Counted from the stretch's first letter, positions 46,098 through 57,131 are shown. The stretch: 64,000 nt of DNA from an uncultured Prevotella sp. (GCA_905233825.1 CAJOFE010000004.1:62001-126000); one strand, 5' to 3'. Made by a program: numbers and translations. The notes: generated by a model from the letters alone, not told the origin.

Positions 46098-46996
46098 GGT
46101 TGATTGCTTATTTGTTTATTTTTGAGTGAAAGGTAATATCCTATCTTGTAGATTTTAAACAGGCGCAGACTGGGTTTCTGGCCACAAAGGTTACGACGTT
46201 CCAGACGGCCGAAGAGCCAATGCCACAGTCGGATGAGCCAGCGGACTGGAGCCACATGGATGCCCTCGACGAAGGTGAGCACACGGGAGTAGCCTCGTAG
46301 TTGCTGGCTGTGCTCGTGCAAGGTGCGCAGTCCTTCTTCAGTCTTGCTGACGAAGCTGGCATTATCTTCGAAGGTGTAGAATCCGGCAGGGTTGTCGATA
46401 TGGGTGATGGCAATGCCGGCCTGACGCAACTCCTTGCCGAAGAGTACGTCTTCGTAGCCATAGGTGAGGAACTGCTGGTCGAAGGGGTGAGCGAGCATGA
46501 TCTCACGATGAACAAGGAAGTTGGCGGTGTGGAAATGCTGATAGGGGCGCAGGCGTCGCTGCTCGGCGGTGTGCTCATGTTCGCATGATTTCTCGTAGCG
46601 ATAACGCAGATTCGACATGGGTGCCTCGCCCAGTTTGTAGCCGCCATAGATGACGTCGCCGTCGGTATTGAGATAGGCCTGCAGAAAGGAGGGGCTGTCG
46701 ATGGTCATGTCGCAGTCGAGGAAGAGTAGCCACTCCCATCGTGCCAGCGAGGCCAGCAGGTTGCGGATGCGGGCACGCCCGATGTTCTCTTCCAATGCCA
46801 TGAAGCGGCAATGGGGCCACCGGTTGATTTCCCAGCAGCATGCTACCTGTTGCTGGTCGGGGGAGCCATCGTCGATGACCAGCAGCTCGTAGTCTGACAT
46901 TCCGAGCACCTGCGCCTGACGGTTCAGCTCTTTGGCTAGCTGTAAGGGGGCGCTATTATAGGCCGGAATGAGTATGGAGAGGCTTTTCTTCTTCAT
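46094..46996 (-). CDS. Family 2 glycosyltransferase
   Basis: KSLSILIPAYNSAPLQLAKELN...LLVIDDGSPD...FLDCDMTI. Confidence 0.9.
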   Translation of the reverse strand: MKKKSLSILIPAYNSAPLQLAKELNRQAQVLGMSDYELLVIDDGSPDQQQVACCWEINRWPHCRFMALEENIGRARIRNLLASLARWEWLLFLDCDMTIDSPSFLQAYLNTDGDVIYGGYKLGEAPMSNLRYRYEKSCEHEHTAEQRRLRPYQHFHTANFLVHREIMLAHPFDQQFLTYGYEDVLFGKELRQAGIAITHIDNPAGFYTFEDNASFVSKTEEGLRTLHEHSQQLRGYSRVLTFVEGIHVAPVRWLIRLWHWLFGRLERRNLCGQKPSLRLFKIYKIGYYLSLKNKQISNQP

Positions 46997-47124
46997 TTTC
47001 GACGCAAAATTACGAAAAAACTTTGGAGTTTGCAAATTTTTTTGTACCTTTGCACCCGCTTTCACGAGATGAGAGCATGAATTTCAAATCATAATTACAA
47101 ATTTACACATTAAATCATTAAAAA

Positions 47125-47658
47125 ATGGCAACAAAAATCAGATTGCAGCGCGGCGGTCGTAAGAGCTATGCTTTCTACAGCATTGTCATCGCCGATGCTC
47201 GTGCACCACGTGATGGTCGTTTTACTGAGAAGATTGGTACTTACAATCCTAACACCAATCCCGCCACGGTAGATTTGAACTTCGACCGTGCATTATACTG
47301 GGTAGAGGTAGGCGCACAGCCCACCGATACTGTTCGCAACATCCTCAGCCGTGAGGGCGTCTATCTGATGAAGCACCTGAAGGGTGGCGTGAAGAAGGGC
47401 GCATTCGACGAGGCTGCTGCTCAGAAGAAGTTTGATGCATGGATGGCCGACAAGCAGAAGGGCTTGGAGAAGGTGGCTGCCGACGAGAAGAAGGCAAAGA
47501 TTGATGCCGCCAAGAAGGCTCTTGAGGCTGAGAAGCAGGTGAACGAGGCCATCGCCAAGAAGGTGGCTGAGAAGAAGGCTGCTGCTGCCGCTGCTGAGGC
47601 AGAGGCTACCGTAGAGGCAGAAGCTCCTGCAACGGAAGAAGCTCCCGCTGAGGCTTAA
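47125..47658 (+). CDS. rpsP: 30S ribosomal protein S16 with Lys/Ala/Glu-rich C-terminal extension
   Basis: [41 protein letters not shown]. Confidence 0.96.
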   Translation: MATKIRLQRGGRKSYAFYSIVIADARAPRDGRFTEKIGTYNPNTNPATVDLNFDRALYWVEVGAQPTDTVRNILSREGVYLMKHLKGGVKKGAFDEAAAQKKFDAWMADKQKGLEKVAADEKKAKIDAAKKALEAEKQVNEAIAKKVAEKKAAAAAAEAEATVEAEAPATEEAPAEA

Positions 47659-47661
47659 GGA

Positions 47662-48276
47662 ATGATGAAGCGCATCTGTCTTTTATTGATAGCGCTAAGT
47701 GTGAGCGTAGCCTCTTTCTGTGACAATTCGCAGGAGGAGGCTCGACGCATATTTGAGGATGCCTATAATCAGGTGTTCGGCCCTCAGGGATGCACGCTGC
47801 ATTATGACGTGAATCTGGTGGGAGTCTATAAGACCGAAGGTACCATTTGGTATAAAGGGAAGAAGAGCAAGTTTGAGGATAAGAAAGTTATCCAATGGAA
47901 CGACGGTGTGACGGCCTACGGGCTCTTCAAGAAGAAAAAGACCATTGAGATATACGATGTGCAGTCGGGTAAGCACGACAAATATGGCAGCAAGTTCAAG
48001 TTCACACTTGATGACTTCGACTATAGCATGGAAAGTGGCGGTGAGAACATTGTCATCACGCTAAAACAGCGAAGCGGGGCGAAGGGTACTGTGAAGCAGG
48101 CTAAGGTGGCACTCGATGCCCGCACGCACAGTCCTAAGTATGCCAAGATCAAGGTGGCCCTATTCTGGGCGAACATTCGTATCACAGACTTCAAGTCGGG
48201 GGGAATCAGCGACAACATCTTCGTCTTTCCCCGAGGGAGCTACGGCGAAGGATACAGGTACATAGACAAACGATGA
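47662..48276 (+). CDS. LolA-like/secreted protein of unknown function
   Basis: Signal peptide; LolA-like beta-rich pattern (GTIWYKGKKSKFEDKKVIQWNDGVTAYG). Confidence 0.6.
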   Translation: MMKRICLLLIALSVSVASFCDNSQEEARRIFEDAYNQVFGPQGCTLHYDVNLVGVYKTEGTIWYKGKKSKFEDKKVIQWNDGVTAYGLFKKKKTIEIYDVQSGKHDKYGSKFKFTLDDFDYSMESGGENIVITLKQRSGAKGTVKQAKVALDARTHSPKYAKIKVALFWANIRITDFKSGGISDNIFVFPRGSYGEGYRYIDKR

Positions 48277-48292
48277 ATGAGAGGGGCGTAAT

Positions 48293-50212
48293 TCACGCTC
48301 CTTTTTTCATGCTTAGCATCCCATCGTCGTCGATGATGACTTCCTCGTTGACGAGAGTCTGCAAAGCAGCTTCGATGGAAGGATAGGGGATGGCAATGGT
48401 GTGAAGGGTAGAGACGTGATGCGGCTGACGGTCGGCTAATAGTTCAAGGATGGCCTGAGTGGCGTTGCCGAGGGCTTCTTTGTTGGTTTCCGTTCCCTGT
48501 CGTTCCAGGCAGACATCGCATTGGCGGCAGTCGTGAAGACTTTCTTCGCCGAAGTAGCGCAAGAGCATGCGGCTGCGACATTGATTGTCGGTTGTGGCGT
48601 AGTCAATCATGTCTTTTATACGGTCGGTATAGCGCTGCTTCAGCTCTTCGTAGATGGCAGGTGGGAAAACAAGCAGGTAACCATCTTCACGTCGTTGCAT
48701 ATAGCGTATAAGTGGCGTGCTCCTCTGTGGGATGAAGTTGAGGATGTGCTTACGGTCAAGTTCTTTCAGAATGAGATACAGTTGTGGACGTGTCAGTCCC
48801 GTCTGTTGTGCCAGAAATGCCTCGTCGATGTAACAATAGTCATTGAATAGTCCGCTATAGTTGCGTAGTAGAGCTACGATGACGGCATCTTCCTGTGGCG
48901 GATTGTCGCGGAGACGGTAGAGGTCGTCACGCTCTAAGCAGAAGCGCAGGCGTGCTCGATTGTCGTCCTCATCCCTGTATTCGATATAGCCTGCACGGTT
49001 CAGTATCTTCAAGGCTGAGAGTACGTGGATGGGAAAGTGATGGAAATGACGGCAGAACTTGTCGATGGGGAACTCGAAGACGGCGTTGTAACCTGAGCCT
49101 ACGCCTATCTGATAGAAGTAGGCCAGATGGTCATAAATCTGTCTTATTTCGTCCTTCTCGGGGAAGGTGTCGCTGATGCGCTTCAGCAGCTTCGTACGGT
49201 CGTTACCGTTGAAGAGCAGCACAGCGTATGCTTTCTTACCGTCGCGGCCTGCACGTCCAGCCTCCTGAAAATAGGATTCAATGCTGTCGGGGCAATCGGC
49301 ATGTATCACTACCCTGACATCGGGCTTGTCGATGCCCATTCCGAAGGCGTTAGTAGCCACAATGATGCGTATCTGGTCGCTCTGCCAGGCTTTCTGACGT
49401 TGGTCTTTGACAACATTGTCGAGTCCAGCATGGAAGAAGGTGGCGTTGAATCCTGTTTTGCTGAGCATCGTGGCGATTTCCTTTGTACGCTGACGGCTAC
49501 GGGTGTAGATAATGGCAGACCCCTCTACATGATTTAATATATGGCGCATCTGCTCATCCTTGTCGATGACATGACGTACGACGTATGCCAGGTTCTGCCG
49601 TTCGAAGCTCATACGGAAGACGGCGAAGGTGGAAGGTGAGGGGTGAGGGGTGAGTTTGTCGATGATGTCGTCGATGACCAAAGGAGTTGCTGTAGCTGTG
49701 AGAGCCAATATAGGAGCATCGGGAAGTACCTTGCGGATACTGGAGATGGCCAGATATGAGGGGCGGAAATCATAGCCCCACTGGCTAATGCAATGTGCCT
49801 CATCGACACAGATGAAACTCACCCGCATGTGGCGTAGCTTCTGGATAAAGAGGTCTGTGGAAAGGCGCTCTGGCGAGACATAAAGCAACTTAACGCCACC
49901 GAAGATGGCATTCTCCAGCGTTTGTATCAACTCGTCATGTGACAACCCCGAATGGATGGCCGATGCACGGATGCCTCTCTGCCGCAGATGCTGCACCTGA
50001 TCCTTCATCAGCGCAATGAGTGGGGTAATGACGATGCACATACCCTCTTGCGCCAATGCCGGTACCTGGAATGTAATCGATTTTCCGCCACCCGTAGGCA
50101 TCAGGCCCAGCGTGTCGCGCCCACTTCCGATGCTCTCGATGATCTCGCGCTGAATGCCGCGAAAGTCGTCATAGCCCCAATAGCGTTTCAGTATGTCCTT
50201 ATAGAGACTCAC
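48293..50212 (-). CDS. recQ: ATP-dependent DNA helicase RecQ (probable GTG start)
   Basis: Helicase motifs (LMPTGGGKSITFQVPAL, VDEAHCISQWGYDFRPSY). The in-frame ATG at 50341 gives a non-homologous leader; GTG at 50212 gives VSLYKDILKRYWGYDDFRGIQ. Confidence 0.93.
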   Translation of the reverse strand: MSLYKDILKRYWGYDDFRGIQREIIESIGSGRDTLGLMPTGGGKSITFQVPALAQEGMCIVITPLIALMKDQVQHLRQRGIRASAIHSGLSHDELIQTLENAIFGGVKLLYVSPERLSTDLFIQKLRHMRVSFICVDEAHCISQWGYDFRPSYLAISSIRKVLPDAPILALTATATPLVIDDIIDKLTPHPSPSTFAVFRMSFERQNLAYVVRHVIDKDEQMRHILNHVEGSAIIYTRSRQRTKEIATMLSKTGFNATFFHAGLDNVVKDQRQKAWQSDQIRIIVATNAFGMGIDKPDVRVVIHADCPDSIESYFQEAGRAGRDGKKAYAVLLFNGNDRTKLLKRISDTFPEKDEIRQIYDHLAYFYQIGVGSGYNAVFEFPIDKFCRHFHHFPIHVLSALKILNRAGYIEYRDEDDNRARLRFCLERDDLYRLRDNPPQEDAVIVALLRNYSGLFNDYCYIDEAFLAQQTGLTRPQLYLILKELDRKHILNFIPQRSTPLIRYMQRREDGYLLVFPPAIYEELKQRYTDRIKDMIDYATTDNQCRSRMLLRYFGEESLHDCRQCDVCLERQGTETNKEALGNATQAILELLADRQPHHVSTLHTIAIPYPSIEAALQTLVNEEVIIDDDGMLSMKKGA

Positions 50213-51923
50213 TTGGCTTGATGTCCTCGATTTGCAGTTGCACCTCGCTGCGCTTGTAGATGTTCTCCTCGATGGTAAATACGATGTCGAACGAGCGCTT
50301 GGATTTGATGTAGCGAGCAGCGGCACTTTGTCCGAAGGCAATACCGTTCATCACGTTCGATGAACGTGAATCGACCAGTTCCAGCTTGATGTGCTCCTGC
50401 TGTCGGCCTACGACTTTCGATGTGCCGTAGTCAAAGACATTTCGCGTGCAGAACAGCGGCTTAGGATTGTCGGGACCGTGTGGCGCCAACTTCTTCAGCT
50501 CGTTGTGCAGCTTCTTGGTGATGTCCTTGAAATCAATCTCGGTATCAATATCCATCATGGCTTCCGTCTGTATAGGCATGTTGTGAGAGCTGACATACTC
50601 TTGTAACCTGCGACGGAACTCTGGGATGTTCTCAGTTTTGAGCGACAGTCCAACAGCATAGGTATGTCCACCGAAATTCTGCAACAGGTCCCGACAGCTT
50701 TTGATGGCAGCATAGAGGTCGTAGCCGGGCACGCTTCGGGCAGAGCCAGTAGCCATTCCATCCTGACAGGAGAGCACAATGGTGGGACGGAAGTACATTT
50801 CCGTCAGGCGTGAGGCCACGATACCCACGACGCCTTTTTTCCAGCCTTCGTTGTAGAGCACGATAGCAGGCTGGTGAGCCTGACTTTCCAGACGTTCCAC
50901 AATCTGGTTGGCCTCTTCGCTCATCTGCTTATCGATATCCTTGCGTTGTTCGTTGTATTCATTAATGTGAATAGCTTCTTTCAGGGCCCGCTTGATGTCT
51001 TTCTCCACGAGCAGATCGACAGTTTCCGTGCCGTTCTGCACACGTCCGCTGGCATTGATACGAGGGCCTATCTTGAAAGTAATATCGTTCATCGTTATCT
51101 CGCGCCCTGTCAGACCGCTGATTTCGATAATAGCCTTCAGGCCCACCGACGGGTTCTGGTTCAATTGCTTGAGACCATGAAAAGCGAGGATACGGTTTTC
51201 ACCCATTACCGAAACCATGTCGGCAGCAATGCTGACGGCGCAGAAATCGAGTAGGGGGATGAGCTGCGAGAAGGGAATGCCGTTGTTCTTGGCGAAAGCC
51301 TGCATGAACTTGAAGCCAACACCGCAACCGCACAGGTCCTTGAAAGGATAAGTAGAGTCTTCACGTTTGGGATTGAGTATAGCCACAGCACAGGGCAGCT
51401 CATCATCGGGCACGTGGTGGTCGCAAATGATGAAGTCAATACCCATTTCTTTGGCTTTGGCAATCTCGTCTATGGCCTTGATGCCGCAGTCGAGGATGAT
51501 AATCAGTTTGACGCCTGCTTCTGCAGCATGGTCCAGTCCTTTCTGGCTGATACCATAGCCCTCCTCATAGCGGTCGGGGATGTAGTATTCAATATTTGAA
51601 TAAAACTGCAGGAGGAAACGATAGACCAGGGCTACTGCTGTACATCCATCTACGTCATAGTCGCCATAGACCATAATACGTTCCTTACGTCCCATCGCAT
51701 CATTAAGCCTATCGACAGCTACATCCATGTCGTTCATCAGGAAGGGGTCGATAAGCTCGCTGAGCATGGGTCGCAAGAAGCGCTTCGCAGCCGATTCGGT
51801 GCGAATGCCCCTTTGTATGAGAAGTTGAGCCATGATGGTACTCACGCCCAGCTTCTCTGCCAGTTCTTTAGTCTGCTGTTGTCGTTCGGGGCCTGGAGGT
51901 TGGTAGTTCCATTTTGAGTTCAT
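50199..51923 (-). CDS. recJ: Single-stranded-DNA-specific exonuclease RecJ
   Basis: GDYDVDGCTAVALVYRFL, IICDHHVPDDELP (DHH). Confidence 0.95.
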   Translation of the reverse strand: MNSKWNYQPPGPERQQQTKELAEKLGVSTIMAQLLIQRGIRTESAAKRFLRPMLSELIDPFLMNDMDVAVDRLNDAMGRKERIMVYGDYDVDGCTAVALVYRFLLQFYSNIEYYIPDRYEEGYGISQKGLDHAAEAGVKLIIILDCGIKAIDEIAKAKEMGIDFIICDHHVPDDELPCAVAILNPKREDSTYPFKDLCGCGVGFKFMQAFAKNNGIPFSQLIPLLDFCAVSIAADMVSVMGENRILAFHGLKQLNQNPSVGLKAIIEISGLTGREITMNDITFKIGPRINASGRVQNGTETVDLLVEKDIKRALKEAIHINEYNEQRKDIDKQMSEEANQIVERLESQAHQPAIVLYNEGWKKGVVGIVASRLTEMYFRPTIVLSCQDGMATGSARSVPGYDLYAAIKSCRDLLQNFGGHTYAVGLSLKTENIPEFRRRLQEYVSSHNMPIQTEAMMDIDTEIDFKDITKKLHNELKKLAPHGPDNPKPLFCTRNVFDYGTSKVVGRQQEHIKLELVDSRSSNVMNGIAFGQSAAARYIKSKRSFDIVFTIEENIYKRSEVQLQIEDIKPSESL

Positions 51924-51938
51924 GAGCCCTCCTTCCGA

Positions 51939-53138
51939 CTAAATACCCAGCTTCTTTCGAATGTCCTTGGGGATGGCGTTCTTGTTAATGAGGAAGTCCA
52001 TCGTGTTGGCGGCGATGAAGGCCTTGGTCATGTACCAGGTGCCCTTGTAGTCGCCAGTCTCTCCCCACGAGTTCTTGACCATGTAATATTCTTTGCCGTA
52101 TTGATCCTTGGCCACGCCGTAAATCAACATACCGTGATCGTCGGTCAGCTCCCAGTTGTCGAAACGCTCCTGACGCAACTCCTGTGTGGGGATGACCTCG
52201 GGCACTTTACAGCCTAGAGAGTCAATGACATTCTGACGCTTGGTGGCTGTCAGTTTCAGCCAACGGGCCATATCACTTCCAGCCAGACTCTTGGCTGCCT
52301 CGCCGTCGATGGCATAGGCCAGACCTTTACGGGTGAAACCTTCTTCGCTTACATCGCCGCCCCAGGCTACGGTATATCCGTTAGCCACAGCATTGTCGAT
52401 TACTTGCATCATCTCATCCATCGGCAGGTTATAGCTAAGCGGGAAACGCCAGTTGTCCTGTACCTCTACGGCAAAACCTGTGTAGAAGGGGTGGTGGGTG
52501 TAGCTGGTGATGCTGACATAGTCGTTCAGATTGATGCCGAGTGAGGCCATGAACGATTTCGGGGTGTATTTCTTACCTTCATACTCGAATTCCTCGGGGC
52601 ACTTGCCTAAATAGGCATCGAGAATGCCTTGCAGACCAACTTTCCACTGGTTGCTGATTTTCTTGGCCGAGCTCTTGGCGATAGCAGCTACATAAGGCTC
52701 TAACAACGAGAAGAATTCGTTGAAGTTGTTCAACGAATCACCATAGAGGGAGCCAGGGAAGGGCATAGCATCCTCTGGGCAGATGCCCCAAGTCTTCATC
52801 GTGGCCAGCACGTCTTCGGCACTACCGCCCTGTGAGAACTGGCAGTCTCCATGATAACGCACTACTTGGATAGCACGATCCATGTAGGTCTTGTTGGCTA
52901 CAAACGACTCGCAGAGGTCATAGGTCTTGCCTGTGGCCTTTAGGATTTCGCACTCGAAGAACGAGATAGTGGAGTAGTCCCAGCATGTGCCGCTTCTGTT
53001 CTGGTCTTTGACACTTGTGATGGGATTCTCCTTAATAGTTGTGAATACGGGCTTGTTGTCCGCCTTCTGCTCAGCATCCTGAGCTTGTGCGCCCATAGCC
53101 ATTAGGCTAAGCAGCGCGATTGATAGTACTTTTTTCAT
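51939..53138 (-). CDS. C1 family peptidase (bleomycin hydrolase/PepC-like), secreted
   Basis: QNRSGTCWDYSTISFFE (catalytic Cys), LTDDHGMLIYGVAKD, MVKNSWGETGDYKG. Confidence 0.93.
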   Translation of the reverse strand: MKKVLSIALLSLMAMGAQAQDAEQKADNKPVFTTIKENPITSVKDQNRSGTCWDYSTISFFECEILKATGKTYDLCESFVANKTYMDRAIQVVRYHGDCQFSQGGSAEDVLATMKTWGICPEDAMPFPGSLYGDSLNNFNEFFSLLEPYVAAIAKSSAKKISNQWKVGLQGILDAYLGKCPEEFEYEGKKYTPKSFMASLGINLNDYVSITSYTHHPFYTGFAVEVQDNWRFPLSYNLPMDEMMQVIDNAVANGYTVAWGGDVSEEGFTRKGLAYAIDGEAAKSLAGSDMARWLKLTATKRQNVIDSLGCKVPEVIPTQELRQERFDNWELTDDHGMLIYGVAKDQYGKEYYMVKNSWGETGDYKGTWYMTKAFIAANTMDFLINKNAIPKDIRKKLGI

Positions 53139-53157
53139 TAGAGATTTATTTTTTTGT

Positions 53158-54555
53158 TTAATGTTCGTTCATAAACTGCTCAAGCTCAGCAGGATGATAG
53201 GGTATGCGCTTCGTTCCCATGAAGCGGCATCCGTCCTTGGTGATGAGCAGATCGTCCTCGATGCGGATTCCTCCGAAGTCCTTATAGGTCTCCAGCTTAT
53301 CGAAGTTCAGGAACTCCTTGCAATGTCCTTCCTTGCGCCAGAGGTCGATGAGGTGGGGGATAAAGTAAATTCCAGGCTCGTCAGTCACCACGAATCCTTC
53401 TTCCAGCCTGCGACCCATGCGTAGGCAATTGGTGCCGAACTGCTCCAGATTGGGACGCGTTTCCTCGTCAAAGCCCACATATATCTGTCCTAGGCCCTCC
53501 ATGTCATGCACGTCCATGCCCATCATGTGTCCTAGTCCGTGAGGCAAGAACATGGCGTGTGCACCAGCTTTTACGGCCTCCTCTGTATTACCTTTCATCA
53601 GACCCAATTCTTTCAGTCGCTCAGTCATCATACGGCATACGGCAAAGTGTACGTCAGCATATTTCACGCCAGGCTTGGCCACTTCCAATACATAGTCGTG
53701 GCATTGCTCCACAATGGAATATATCTCTAACTGCTTCTGAGTGAACTTGCCACTGACGGGCATCGTTCGAGTGTTGTCTGAGCAATAGTCTTCCAATTCA
53801 CAACCAGCATCACAGAGTGCCAGTCGGCCTGCCTCTAAGAGTGCATCGCTGGGGTTCCCGTGCATAATCTCGCCATGTTGCGAAAATATGGTAGCGAAGC
53901 TCACACCCTGAGCCTTCGAACGTGCAATACCATCTACCTGACCACCAATGAAACGCTCGGTCACACCTGGGCGTATCAGCCGCTGGGCAGTAGTATGCAT
54001 CTCGTAACCTATGTCGCAAGCTTTTTCAATAGCCTCAATTTCCTGTGCCTCTTTTGTGGAGCGCATCTTTACAACAGCTTTAATGAGCACCAGAGAGGCG
54101 GCTTCTTTTTGCTTGTCAGGATGAATGTTCAGCAGATTCATAATATGTATCTTCGTGTCGTGACGGTAGGGGGGTAAGAAGTGAATCTCCTGCCCCTTTT
54201 TCTTGGCAGTTTCCACTAGCTTTTTCAGCTCGGCCATAGGAGCCGTCTTTTCAATACCCACCTCAGCGGCCAAGTCGGCCACGCTGGGCACAAAGCCCAT
54301 CCACACGATGTCTTCGATATCAATATCGTCACCAAGCAGCATCTCCGCGTTGTTGTCAATGTCAATCACGCCAACCAGCCCGTCACGATGCTGGCCGAAA
54401 TAATATAAAAACGACGAATCCTGACGCATGGGAGCGTAGGCATTGGCAGGATAGTTAGCAGGTGAATCATTGTTGCCAAAGAGCACTACCAAGCCCTTCC
54501 CAACAAGTTCTTTCAACATAGCCCGACGGCGAATATAGGTATTTTTACTGAACAT
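53158..54555 (-). CDS. pepP: Xaa-Pro aminopeptidase (M24)
   Basis: DAGCELEDYCSDNTRTMPVSG, HGLGHMMGMDVHDMEG, VVTDEPGIYF. Confidence 0.93.
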   Translation of the reverse strand: MFSKNTYIRRRAMLKELVGKGLVVLFGNNDSPANYPANAYAPMRQDSSFLYYFGQHRDGLVGVIDIDNNAEMLLGDDIDIEDIVWMGFVPSVADLAAEVGIEKTAPMAELKKLVETAKKKGQEIHFLPPYRHDTKIHIMNLLNIHPDKQKEAASLVLIKAVVKMRSTKEAQEIEAIEKACDIGYEMHTTAQRLIRPGVTERFIGGQVDGIARSKAQGVSFATIFSQHGEIMHGNPSDALLEAGRLALCDAGCELEDYCSDNTRTMPVSGKFTQKQLEIYSIVEQCHDYVLEVAKPGVKYADVHFAVCRMMTERLKELGLMKGNTEEAVKAGAHAMFLPHGLGHMMGMDVHDMEGLGQIYVGFDEETRPNLEQFGTNCLRMGRRLEEGFVVTDEPGIYFIPHLIDLWRKEGHCKEFLNFDKLETYKDFGGIRIEDDLLITKDGCRFMGTKRIPYHPAELEQFMNEH

Positions 54556-54695
54556 AAATCAAAAAATTTCTGCAAAGATACACATTATTATTTAAATAAT
54601 AAGCAAAACGATGTAAAAAAATGTAAATACGAACTTTTTCTCGTGTAGGCAGCGCTTATCTGAAACAAAATGTGTACCTTTGCAACCGCGAAAGC

Positions 54696-55541
54696 ATGGA
54701 AAGACTGGAACGAAACACGGGACTGGTGCTGGAAGGCGGCGGCATGCGCGGCGTCTTTACCAGTGGTGTGCTCGATGCTTTCATGAAGCATGAGCGCTAT
54801 TTTCCCTATGTGGTGGCGGTGTCGGCAGGAGCATGCAACGGCATGAGCTACATCAGCCGTCAGCCTCGTCGCGCTCGCTATTCCAACATCGACCTACTGC
54901 GTAAGTATGGCTATATCTCGCTGAAAAACTTGATTGTAAAAGGGAGCATCTTCGACCCGAACCTGCTTTATGAGCGCTTCCCCAATGATATTCTCCCTTT
55001 TGACTACGAAACCTACGGGCAGAATCCTGCTACGTTCGAGATGGTGACGACCAACTGCCAAACGGGTCTTGCTGAATATCTGACGGAGAAGGCCGACCGG
55101 CGCCGTGCAATGGCTATTGTAAAAGCTAGCAGCTCGCTCCCCTTTGTATCGCAGATCACCAATGTAGATGGACGTCCTATGTTGGACGGGGGAATCGTGG
55201 ATTCCATACCTGTGCAGCGAGCCATAGATACCGGTCACGCGATGAATGTAGTTGTCATGACCCGTAATAGAGGCTATCGATCTAAGGAAAGTGACCATAA
55301 GGTGCCGCGTTTCATATATGGTGACTATCCTCGCCTCCGTGTGGCATTGAGCAGGAGGGTGGAGGTGTATAACCGTCAGTTAGAGATGGTAGAGCGCATG
55401 GAGGACTGGGGTGAGGTGATTGTCATTCGTCCTCAGCGACCTATGGAGGTGGGACGTGTGTGTCGCGACTCTGAGAAGTTGGAACGGCTCTATGAAGAGG
55501 GATTCCGTGAAGGGGAGAAATTTTGTGAACGATTCAATTGA
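54696..55541 (+). CDS. Patatin-like phospholipase
   Basis: NTGLVLEGGGMRGVFTSGVLDAF, GxSxG-like VSAGACNG, DGGIVDSIPV. Confidence 0.92.
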   Translation: MERLERNTGLVLEGGGMRGVFTSGVLDAFMKHERYFPYVVAVSAGACNGMSYISRQPRRARYSNIDLLRKYGYISLKNLIVKGSIFDPNLLYERFPNDILPFDYETYGQNPATFEMVTTNCQTGLAEYLTEKADRRRAMAIVKASSSLPFVSQITNVDGRPMLDGGIVDSIPVQRAIDTGHAMNVVVMTRNRGYRSKESDHKVPRFIYGDYPRLRVALSRRVEVYNRQLEMVERMEDWGEVIVIRPQRPMEVGRVCRDSEKLERLYEEGFREGEKFCERFN

Positions 55542-55544
55542 GAT

Positions 55545-57131
55545 ATGAAATACTGGTCAGTCATTATCATTCATTTGGCTTTTGGCATAGCACTGATGTC
55601 TTGTTCCGGGCAACAGAAACCGTCGGCAGTTGTCGCAGAAGACTCCGTGGCGACTGTAGCTGTACATGTGCCCACATTGGAGGAACTGACTTTGCCTGAC
55701 ACGGTATTTGCTTCTGTCGCTACAATGACTTATGTCGTTGAGAACGAAGATTCTGATTTGCATCCGTTAAAGTACTACGATGATCTTTATAATCGTGAAG
55801 ATCGTGTAATGACTTTCCGTAAGAACCTGCTGCGCAATGCCGATTATGGTGGGCGGGTGATGGGTACACCGACGGAGATAGAAGTGGCATGGAGCTTTGA
55901 TACTCCTTATGGACGCGAAGAGACCAAGTTCGGACAGTGGGGGGGCGGTACTGGATGGACAGGGCAGCCGCTCTACGTACATTGGACTGATAACGAAATA
56001 GATAGTCTTAGACGTGGTGGGGCACCGCTCACTGAAGACTTCGGCCCAGAGGAAGTAATGGTGGGTTCGCTTTGCGGCGAGGCATTCTTCCTGAACTTTC
56101 AGACGGGACGGCCTTCACGTCAGCCGCTCGACCTTCATAATGTGGTGAAAGGCACTATGTCGCTCGACCCAGAGCTGATGAATCTCTATGTGGGTCAAGG
56201 TGTGCCTAAGGGCGAACCGTTAGGCTGTCAGGCGTTCAACCTGCTGAATCATGAGCGGGGCACATTCTTCAATGATTCGCGTGCTTGGCGTGGATGGCAA
56301 GCTTTCGACTCATCACCCATTGTGGCTGGCGGCTATCTGTTCTGGGCAGGCGAGAATGGTAGCCTGTTCAAGTTTGAGCGTCAGGCAGGCGGCGTGCTTC
56401 ATCGCGTCAGTACCTTGCGCTATCGGGTGAATGGGGCTGCGCCGGGCATCGAGTCAAGCCTGTGTGTGTATCGCAACTACGGCTTCTTCAGCGATAATCA
56501 TGGTAATATTGTCTGCGTAAATCTGAACTCGATGAGTCCCGTGTGGCACGTCAAGAATCTGGACGATAGTGACGGCACCATTGTCTGCCGTGAGGAAGAT
56601 GGCACTCCTTATCTCTATACTGCCTGCGAGGTAGACAAACAGGGTACCAACGGTCAATGTCGTTTCCTGAAGCTGAATGCCCTGACGGGAGAAATTGTCT
56701 GGGAGCAGCTAATAGCCTGCAACCGTGTGGATTTGGGCACTAAGGTGCTCGACGGAGGCATGTATGCCACGCCGCTGCTGGGACAGGGCGATTGCCAGCA
56801 AATGATATTCGCTAACATCTGTCGTAATAGTGCCCATCCCGACAAAGGACAGTTGACGGCCCTCAGTACGGAGGATGGTAGCGTACTTTATACTGTTGGC
56901 TATGGGAACTTCTGCTGGTCGTCGCCTGTTAGTTTCCTCAATGAGCAGGAAGAAATGTTCGTCTTCACGGCCGATGCCAATGGAGTGGTATATCTCATTC
57001 GTGGCCGTGATGGCGAGATACTTTGCAAGAAGTCGATGGGCGCTAATTTCGAGTCATCACCATGCGTCGTGGGCAACAGCCTCGTCGTTGGGTGTCGTGG
57101 TACGAAGATTTACAAGTTTATCATTAAATAG
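55545..57131 (+). CDS. Lipoprotein with PQQ-like beta-propeller repeats
   Basis: Lipobox LMSCSG; repeated blade motifs (LFKFERQAGGVLHRVSTLRY, DGEILCKKSMG). Confidence 0.75.
   Translation: MKYWSVIIIHLAFGIALMSCSGQQKPSAVVAEDSVATVAVHVPTLEELTLPDTVFASVATMTYVVENEDSDLHPLKYYDDLYNREDRVMTFRKNLLRNADYGGRVMGTPTEIEVAWSFDTPYGREETKFGQWGGGTGWTGQPLYVHWTDNEIDSLRRGGAPLTEDFGPEEVMVGSLCGEAFFLNFQTGRPSRQPLDLHNVVKGTMSLDPELMNLYVGQGVPKGEPLGCQAFNLLNHERGTFFNDSRAWRGWQAFDSSPIVAGGYLFWAGENGSLFKFERQAGGVLHRVSTLRYRVNGAAPGIESSLCVYRNYGFFSDNHGNIVCVNLNSMSPVWHVKNLDDSDGTIVCREEDGTPYLYTACEVDKQGTNGQCRFLKLNALTGEIVWEQLIACNRVDLGTKVLDGGMYATPLLGQGDCQQMIFANICRNSAHPDKGQLTALSTEDGSVLYTVGYGNFCWSSPVSFLNEQEEMFVFTADANGVVYLIRGRDGEILCKKSMGANFESSPCVVGNSLVVGCRGTKIYKFIIK

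Noticed and set aside
47560-47658. Alanine/glutamate-rich tail of ribosomal protein S16 as a novel domain
   Set aside because: Low-complexity C-terminal extensions of S16 are common in this phylum.
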